A DNA stretch of 64,000 nt from SIG78 sp036677805 (GTDB lineage Bacteria > Verrucomicrobiota > Lentisphaeria > Victivallales > Victivallaceae). The notes below the pieces were generated by a model. That model was not told the DNA's origin. It saw only the letters and a program-made list of their open reading frames with translations, and did not search any database. The stretch is taken from contig JAVBVS010000024.1 in assembly GCA_036677805.1 (NCBI GenBank), forward strand, positions 124,001 to 188,000, written 5' to 3'. Positions 59,154 to 64,000 of this stretch are shown here, piece after piece. Each line of letters opens with the position of its first letter. Within the stretch, counting starts at the first letter, position 1. Made by a program: the position numbers and the translations under genes.

Positions 59154-60884
59154 TCACCGGTCGCGGAACCGGGAGCCGGGGCGCTTTTTTTTGAGCATCT
59201 GAATCTGGTCGCGGCGCTCGGCCAGCCCGCGCCGGACCGGGATCGGATGCCCGTCGGGAGCGAGCCCGGTGTAATACATGGCGCCGCCCATGGTCATCGG
59301 CAGCGGGATATAATCCTGAACCTGCTGCGGGCTCCAGTGATTGGCGTTGAGGTAGTCGTCGACGGTCTTCATCTCCTTTTCGGTACAGCCCGGAAAGTTT
59401 GAGATGAAGAGCGGAATCAGGTACTGCTTCTTGCCCGCGGCTTCGCTGACGGTCTCGAACCGGCGCTTGAATTCGTAGAAATCCTCCGCCGGGTTTTTGC
59501 GCATCAGTTTGAGCACTTCCGGATTGAGATGCTCCGGCGCCACCTTCATATGGCCCGAAACATGATTGCGGATGATTTCCTGAAAGAGCTCCTGCTGGCG
59601 GATGGCCAGGTCCAGACGCATCCCTGAATTGATGTAAAGGTGCCGGACCCCCGGCACCGCGCGCGCGGCTTTGAGCAGCGCCAGCAGCCGCTTGCCGTCG
59701 CAGCGATAGTTGACGCAGGGCAGGGGAAACAGACAGCTGGAGCGGCGGCAGCGGCGGCATTTTTCCGGATCGACGACCTCGCTGCCGTAGATGTTGCCGG
59801 CGGCGCCGCCGATATCGCTGACGGTCCCCTTGAAATCCTTGCGCGCGGTCAGCCGTTGAATGTCGTGAAGGATCGAGTTTTCGCTGCGCGAGGTGACGCC
59901 GCGGCCCTGATGCGCCACCAATCCGCAGAAAGCGCAGCCGCCGGGACAGCCGCGCACCGCCGGAATCGAGTCGCGGATGGTTTCAAACGCCGGGATGCGT
60001 CCTTTGTAGCGGGGATGGGGAGCGCCGCTGAAATTCAATTCATGCACTGCGTCGAGTTCTTCGGGCGTCAGCGGCGGCTGCGGCGGTTCGATTACGAGCA
60101 GCCGGTCGCCGATCTGCTGGGTCAGGCCGATGCCGGCCCATTGGTTGCTGGCCAGCTCCACCAGCCTGGTCGAATCCATCAGCGCCTCGCGCCGCGCCAG
60201 GTGCTCTTCGTGGGACGGCAGTTCGAGAAAATTCTCCGGCCGGGCGAAGCTTTCCGCCGCTTTTTTGCCCAGCAGCCGCGCCGTACCGGGAATGCCTTCC
60301 AGGTCGCGGTGGTCGCGCACCCGGCCGAAGACTTCGCGGACCGGCCGTTCGCCCATGCCGTAGATCAGGATGTCGGCTTTGGTGTCGACCAGCATGGAGG
60401 GCCGCAGCTTGTCCTGCCAGTAGTCGTAATGGGTCGCGCGGCGCATGCTGGCTTCAAGCCCGCCAAGCACCACCGGCACTCCGGGAAAGGCGCGCCGGGC
60501 CAGCTGGGAGTAGACCGCCAGCGCATGCGGCGGCCGCTTGCCGGTCTCGCCGTCTTCGCTGTAGGCGTCGTCATGACGTTTGCGCCGTCCGGCGGTGTAG
60601 ATATTGACCATCGAATCGAGATTGCCGGAAGTGACGCCGATGGCGACCGCGGGCGCGCCCATAATGGTCAGCGCCGCCGGATCGTTCCAATCCGGCTGGG
60701 CGATGATGCCGGTGCGGAAGCCCATGCTCAGCAGAATCCGCCCGATCAGGGCGATGCCGAACGAGGGGTGATCGACATAGGCGTCGCCGGTGATCAGGAG
60801 CACGTCCAGCGCATCCCAGCCGCAACGCTCCATCTCGGCGCGCGACATCGGCAGGAAAGGCACGGAATCATAGGAAGGCGTCAT
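59154..60884 (-). CDS. ygiQ: YgiQ family radical SAM protein
   Basis: 576 residues. Residues 1-300 are the UPF0313 N-terminal region (LLITGDAYVDHPSFGIALIG, VVLGGLEASMRRATHYDYW). The radical SAM motif is Cys313, Cys317, Cys320 (RGCPGGCAFCGL). A second Cys-rich patch, CRRCRRSSCLFPLPC, follows. MKVAPEHLNPEVLKLM and FISNFPGCTEKEM are typical of the family. The basic tail KKKRPGSRFRDR is shorter than in E. coli YgiQ. Reaction unknown. Preceded by a small exported-protein gene 10 bp upstream. Confidence 0.93.
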   Translation of the reverse strand: MTPSYDSVPFLPMSRAEMERCGWDALDVLLITGDAYVDHPSFGIALIGRILLSMGFRTGIIAQPDWNDPAALTIMGAPAVAIGVTSGNLDSMVNIYTAGRRKRHDDAYSEDGETGKRPPHALAVYSQLARRAFPGVPVVLGGLEASMRRATHYDYWQDKLRPSMLVDTKADILIYGMGERPVREVFGRVRDHRDLEGIPGTARLLGKKAAESFARPENFLELPSHEEHLARREALMDSTRLVELASNQWAGIGLTQQIGDRLLVIEPPQPPLTPEELDAVHELNFSGAPHPRYKGRIPAFETIRDSIPAVRGCPGGCAFCGLVAHQGRGVTSRSENSILHDIQRLTARKDFKGTVSDIGGAAGNIYGSEVVDPEKCRRCRRSSCLFPLPCVNYRCDGKRLLALLKAARAVPGVRHLYINSGMRLDLAIRQQELFQEIIRNHVSGHMKVAPEHLNPEVLKLMRKNPAEDFYEFKRRFETVSEAAGKKQYLIPLFISNFPGCTEKEMKTVDDYLNANHWSPQQVQDYIPLPMTMGGAMYYTGLAPDGHPIPVRRGLAERRDQIQMLKKKRPGSRFRDR

Positions 60885-60894
60885 GAGAAATCCT

Positions 60895-61428
60895 TCATTG
60901 CGGCCGCTGGGGCAGCAGCCCTTCCGCGGGAATTTTGCCGGAGTCGGTGAACGGCCGGCTGCCGAGGTCGGTGATGGCGAAGGTGACCGGGCTCCGGCCC
61001 TTCAGTTTCGGCTGCAGCGTGGCGGTCAGCATCCCGTCGACGGGCTTCACCTGCGCGCCGTCGACTACAAAGAGCAGCCGTGCGGCATCGTTGCCCGAGG
61101 AATAAAGCGCTTCCGGATTGCTTACGAAGGGTTCCTGATTGCGGACGGCGGCGACGCAGGGCCAGCTGACGCCATTGATCGACAGCGTGTAATCGACCAG
61201 ACTCAGCGAACGCCGGGCGGCGAGTCGGAGCACCACCACAATGTAGCGTTCCTCGGCGAATTTGACCGACGCGGCCGAGTCGTCGCGGTCGCCGATATCG
61301 ACCGGTGCGGCGGTGAATTCGGCGGCGACGATCTTGCCGATCCGGTCGCCGAGGCTGGCGGTGGCGGCGACCGCGCCCGACGCGGCCGCGATGATGGCGC
61401 AGAGCAATGCCGGGAGCAACAGTTTCAT
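60895..61428 (-). CDS. small exported protein of unknown function
   Basis: 177 residues with a signal peptide (MKLLLPALLCAIIAAASGAVA). The mature part is beta-rich (RYIVVVLRLAARRSLSLVDY, DAARLLFVVDGAQVKPVDGM). No motif is recognised. Followed by the ygiQ-like gene after 10 bp on the same strand, so the two probably share a transcript. Its promoter lies only about 20 nt ahead of the start codon. Confidence 0.65.
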   Translation of the reverse strand: MKLLLPALLCAIIAAASGAVAATASLGDRIGKIVAAEFTAAPVDIGDRDDSAASVKFAEERYIVVVLRLAARRSLSLVDYTLSINGVSWPCVAAVRNQEPFVSNPEALYSSGNDAARLLFVVDGAQVKPVDGMLTATLQPKLKGRSPVTFAITDLGSRPFTDSGKIPAEGLLPQRPQ

Positions 61429-61453
61429 GGCGATTCATCCTTCCGTTTGCGGT

Positions 61454-61482
61454 AATATACCAGTCCGGCGGCGGCGCTGCAA
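61454..61482 (-). promoter_or_regulatory. promoter of the small exported protein-ygiQ unit
   Basis: Minus strand TTGCAG (61482-61477), 17 bp spacer, TATATT (61459-61454). Confidence 0.6.
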
Positions 61483-61512
61483 ATCAAATCGCGGTTTTTA
61501 GCGGAAAAAAAC

Positions 61513-61541
61513 TTGCCATTTGCGGTTTTCGGCATTATAAT
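61513..61541 (+). promoter_or_regulatory. promoter of the unknown gene-murA unit
   Basis: TTGCCA, 17 bp spacer, TATAAT; start near 61548, leader of about 20 nt with CGGAGG before the ATG. Divergent from the 61454 promoter 31 bp away. Confidence 0.7.
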
Positions 61542-61567
61542 TTAGCATAGCACGGAGGCAAGCACCC

Positions 61568-62239
61568 ATGAGTCCCGCATTCCCGATGAAATTCGATCTG
61601 CTGGAGAAGTTCCGGCGCGCACTGTTTCGCTCCGACGGCGCGGAGGAGCAGGGGGTGCGGAAGCCGGCCGAAGCCGACTATCTGGTCAAGATGAACATCC
61701 CTCCGCTGCTGGGGCGGCGCGATGCGGCCTGTGAATATATTCTGGAGCTGCTGACCGAATCGATCAAGGAGCTGGAGCTGCGTCCGCGGCTGGCGCTTTA
61801 CCGGATGCTGCTGGTCCTGCTGGAGTATGCGATTCTCGACACCGAGGCGGTGGCGAAAATCCTCGCCAGCGCCGAAACCGCCGCCCGGGAGCGCCGCATT
61901 CTGACTTTTCTTTCCACCTTGCGCGACCTGCTCAGCGCCGCCTGCGCGCTGGCCGAGGCGAGCGCGGCCTTCGCCGGCGAGGATTCCGACCTCGGCTATT
62001 TTCTCGGCAAATCTTCGCGCCTGAGCCGTTATGCCGCATCCGGACACGATTCGGAAATGCGCGCCTTGAATCTGGCGCTCGACATCGCGGCGGCGGCCGC
62101 GTCCAAACTGGATATGTACCGCGATTACAACCGCAAGAGTTTCAGCACCGCCAACGGCGTGCGCTACCACGAGGCGTTCACCGAATTCGGCGCCAGTTAC
62201 CGGCGCGAACGCGAGGCGGCGCAGGCCACGGGACGCTGA
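61568..62239 (+). CDS. helical cytoplasmic protein of unknown function upstream of murA
   Basis: 223 residues, no signal or membrane segment. Almost entirely Leu/Ala/Glu helix (YILELLTESIKELELRPRLAL, LAKILAS-like AVAKILASAETAARERRILT), with a middle AGEDSDLGYFLGKSS and the tail EAFTEFGASYRREREAAQ. No family recognised. Transcribed from a good promoter, 74 bp ahead of murA, with no terminator between them. Confidence 0.6.
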   Translation: MSPAFPMKFDLLEKFRRALFRSDGAEEQGVRKPAEADYLVKMNIPPLLGRRDAACEYILELLTESIKELELRPRLALYRMLLVLLEYAILDTEAVAKILASAETAARERRILTFLSTLRDLLSAACALAEASAAFAGEDSDLGYFLGKSSRLSRYAASGHDSEMRALNLALDIAAAAASKLDMYRDYNRKSFSTANGVRYHEAFTEFGASYRREREAAQATGR

Positions 62240-62313
62240 TTTTCCGTGACGGCGCGGAGCACCGGATCGCCATCAATTTTTACACCATTTTTCGAGGGAG
62301 AACACGGGTTTTC

Positions 62314-63594
62314 ATGGGACAACTTCATATTCGCGGCGGTGTGGTGCCGAAGGGTTCGATTCATATCGGGGGCAATAAAAACGCCGCGCTGCCGATGCTG
62401 GCGGCCAGTCTGCTGGCCGAGGGGCCGGTCACCATCCGCAACATGCCCGACATTCTCGATGTCCGCACTATGATGGAGATCATCCGGGCGCTGGGCGGCA
62501 AGGCGGATTTCGACGGTCATACCGCCGTCATCGACGCCTCGGGCGTCGATTCCACCGAAATCCCGCGCGAGTTATGCGCCAAAGCCCGCACCTCGATTCT
62601 GTTTGCGGCGCCGCTGGTTGCGCGTTATGGCGCGGCGACGCTCTATCCGCCGGGCGGGGACGTGATCGGCCGGCGTCGGCTCGACGGCCATTTTTACGGG
62701 TTGGAACGGCTCGGGGCCAAACTCGAATACCGCGACAGCACCTACTGCTTCACGCTGCCGGAGCGCCTGAAGGGGCGCGATCTTTTTCTGGACGAGGCCA
62801 GTGTGACCGCGACCGAACAGATCATGATGGCGGCGGTGCTGGCCGGAGGCCATACGACCTTGCTCAATGCCGCCTGCGAACCGCATGTGGTCGACCTCGG
62901 CGAGATGCTCAATGCCATGGGGGCCTTCGTAACGGGCCTCGGCAGCAACACCATCGAAATCGACGGCGTGGAGCATCTGCACGGCTGCGAATGCGCGGTT
63001 CAGGGCGATCATATCGAGGCGGGCAGCTTTCTCGCGCTCGGCGCGGCGCTGGGCGGCGAACTCGAAATCACCGGCACGGTGCCGCGCCACTACTGGATGC
63101 TGCGCCGGGTGTTCGAGCGGTTCGGCATCGAAATGACGCTTCAGCCCGACCGGATCGTGCTGCCGGGCGGTCAGCGGCCCCGGGTCCGGCAGGACTTCGG
63201 CGGGCATATTCCGGTGATTGCCGACGGACCGTGGCCGCAATATCCGAGCGACATGATGAGCTGTACCATTGTGATGGCGACGCAGGCCGAGGGATGTGCG
63301 CTGTTTTTCGAGAAAATGTTTGAAAGCCGGATTTATTTCGTCGACCGGCTGATCGACATGGGGGCCAATGCGATCGTCTGCGATCCCCACCGGGTGGTGA
63401 TTTCGGGGCCGTCGAAACTGCGCGGCGCGACGGTGGCGAGTCCCGACATCCGGGCGGGAATGGCGATGGTGATCGCCGGGCTGTGCGCCGAGGGCGAGAG
63501 CGTGATCCGTTCGAGCGAAACCATCTACCGCGGCTACGCCAATCTGGTGGAAAAACTGCAGGGGCTCGGATTGGCTGTCGCGGAACGGGCGTGA
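62314..63594 (+). CDS. murA: UDP-N-acetylglucosamine 1-carboxyvinyltransferase with Asp at the fosfomycin site
   Basis: 426 residues. First committed step of peptidoglycan synthesis: transfers enolpyruvate from PEP to UDP-GlcNAc. GGNKNAALPMLAASLL holds the substrate-binding Lys22-Asn23. The active-site loop reads PPGGDVIGRRRLDGHF, with Asp116 where E. coli has Cys115. GQRPRVRQDFGGHIPVIADGPW and MTVPYPG-like QYPSDMMSCTIVMATQAEG follow. Asp at this site occurs naturally in Mycobacterium and Chlamydia and makes the enzyme insensitive to fosfomycin. Confidence 0.95.
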   Translation: MGQLHIRGGVVPKGSIHIGGNKNAALPMLAASLLAEGPVTIRNMPDILDVRTMMEIIRALGGKADFDGHTAVIDASGVDSTEIPRELCAKARTSILFAAPLVARYGAATLYPPGGDVIGRRRLDGHFYGLERLGAKLEYRDSTYCFTLPERLKGRDLFLDEASVTATEQIMMAAVLAGGHTTLLNAACEPHVVDLGEMLNAMGAFVTGLGSNTIEIDGVEHLHGCECAVQGDHIEAGSFLALGAALGGELEITGTVPRHYWMLRRVFERFGIEMTLQPDRIVLPGGQRPRVRQDFGGHIPVIADGPWPQYPSDMMSCTIVMATQAEGCALFFEKMFESRIYFVDRLIDMGANAIVCDPHRVVISGPSKLRGATVASPDIRAGMAMVIAGLCAEGESVIRSSETIYRGYANLVEKLQGLGLAVAERA

Positions 63595-63651
63595 ACGTCG
63601 CTCCGAGCGTCCGGACGCGGCGCATATCCGGCGAAAAAAATGCGTTTCCGA

Positions 63652-63680
63652 TTGTAAATCGCCGCTTGCGGTGTTATATT
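63652..63680 (+). promoter_or_regulatory. promoter of the LacI-family gene
   Basis: TTGTAA, 17 bp spacer, TATATT; leader of about 38 nt with GGAGGGAG upstream of the ATG. Confidence 0.65.
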
Positions 63681-63724
63681 GCACGATAATGGGTGAATTC
63701 ATTGCCGGAGGGAGCCGGAGTATC

Positions 63725-64000
63725 ATGAAAACGATGCAGCAGATCGCCGATGAGTTGGGATTGGCGCGTTCGACCGTATCGCTGTGCCTGTCCGAAAGTC
63801 ATCGCAATTACCGCATCAGCGCGGCCACGGTGCAACGGGTGCGCGATTATGCCGACAAGGTCGGCTTCGTCCCCAACCGCATGGCCGGTAAGCTCGGCAA
63901 GGACAACAATCCTCCGGTGGGCCTGATCATCAATCAGGACGGCAGCTTCGAAAAGAGCGCCGTCGCGTTGCGCTATGCGATGAACCGGCTCCATGAGAGC
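63725..64000 (+). CDS. LacI-family transcriptional regulator, 3' end outside window
   Basis: The first 92 codons are visible and the frame is open to the right edge. The helix-turn-helix MQQIADELGLARSTVSLCLS and hinge region ISAATVQRVRDYADKVGFVP with PNRMAGKL are typical of LacI/GalR regulators. The ligand domain is just beginning (PVGLIINQDGSFEKSAVALR). It probably controls sugar-related genes to the right of the window. The spacing SESHRNYRIS, four residues longer than usual between HTH and hinge, resembles other lentisphaeral members. Confidence 0.88.
   Translation, partial: MKTMQQIADELGLARSTVSLCLSESHRNYRISAATVQRVRDYADKVGFVPNRMAGKLGKDNNPPVGLIINQDGSFEKSAVALRYAMNRLHES

Noticed and set aside
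1..64000. tRNA, rRNA, CRISPR arrays, insertion sequences or prophage genes
   Set aside because: Intergenic regions were scanned by eye for T-loop-like strings, regularly spaced repeats and transposase or phage motifs; none was convincing.

Overview
The window reads as a chromosomal segment from a high-GC member of the Lentisphaerota (Victivallales-like), in the PVC superphylum. The support is indirect but consistent. There is a prepilin-type protein of the Lentisphaerae/Planctomycetes kind (FTLIELLVVIAIIAIL), a spirochaete/chlamydia-style V-type ATPase operon with a DUF2764 protein, a TIGR04073 (exosortase-associated) protein, a MurA with Asp in place of the fosfomycin-target Cys, and several large secreted glycosidase-like proteins. 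No rRNA, tRNA, CRISPR array, prophage or insertion sequence was found.

Layout. 1-4940 is a visibly AT-richer block: a GntR/LacI-type regulator cut by the left edge, a prepilin-like protein, a secreted TIM-barrel glycosidase-like protein and a six-hairpin-like protein. 5110-8456 (minus) has a small secreted protein and an 870-residue secreted TIM-barrel-like protein. 8744-16294 (plus) is a GNAT followed by a riboflavin/housekeeping operon: ribBA, ribH, nusB, ftsY, ribD, ribE, two unknowns, prmC. 16214-19334 (minus) is corA, a four-helix membrane protein and a solo N6-adenine DNA methyltransferase whose 3' end overlaps prmC by 81 bp; corA has a long leader with a possible leader peptide.

19868-26788 holds a GNAT, panE-like and glycerate kinase genes (minus), a TIGR04073 protein, queF-argJ, and a repeat protein with PPC-like domains. 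26812-30434 (minus) is a probable six-gene operon: unknown exported protein, lytic transglycosylase, DUF3047 protein and a split chromate transporter. 30712-33830 (minus) is a Gfo/Idh/MocA oxidoreductase and aspS. 34059-35896 (minus) is hslO, an ECF sigma factor and a zinc-finger anti-sigma-like protein with overlapping or close ends, suggesting a redox-responsive unit. 36090-36714 is a divergent pair, an Nfu-type protein and a DUF1805 protein.

36763-46571 (plus) runs pdxB, O-antigen ligase-like, ceramidase-like, mutM, an ABC exporter and its HlyD-type adaptor, and a CPA1 antiporter. 46615-48813 (minus) is a PAS/GAF histidine kinase. 49167-51747 is proA and mtaB. 51832-59009 (minus) is the V-ATPase operon E, DUF2764, A, B, D, I, K. 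59154-61428 (minus) is a small exported protein plus a YgiQ-type radical SAM protein. 61568-63594 is an unknown gene and murA, and a LacI-family regulator runs off the right edge.

Transcription signals are unusually legible. Seventeen sigma70-like promoters with 16-18 bp spacers and most commonly a TATATT -10 could be read by eye, together with seven intrinsic terminators and two weaker hairpins. Start codons were chosen from Shine-Dalgarno spacing, family N-termini and coupling to the preceding gene; several differ from the longest open frame. All function calls come from reading the sequence without database searches.
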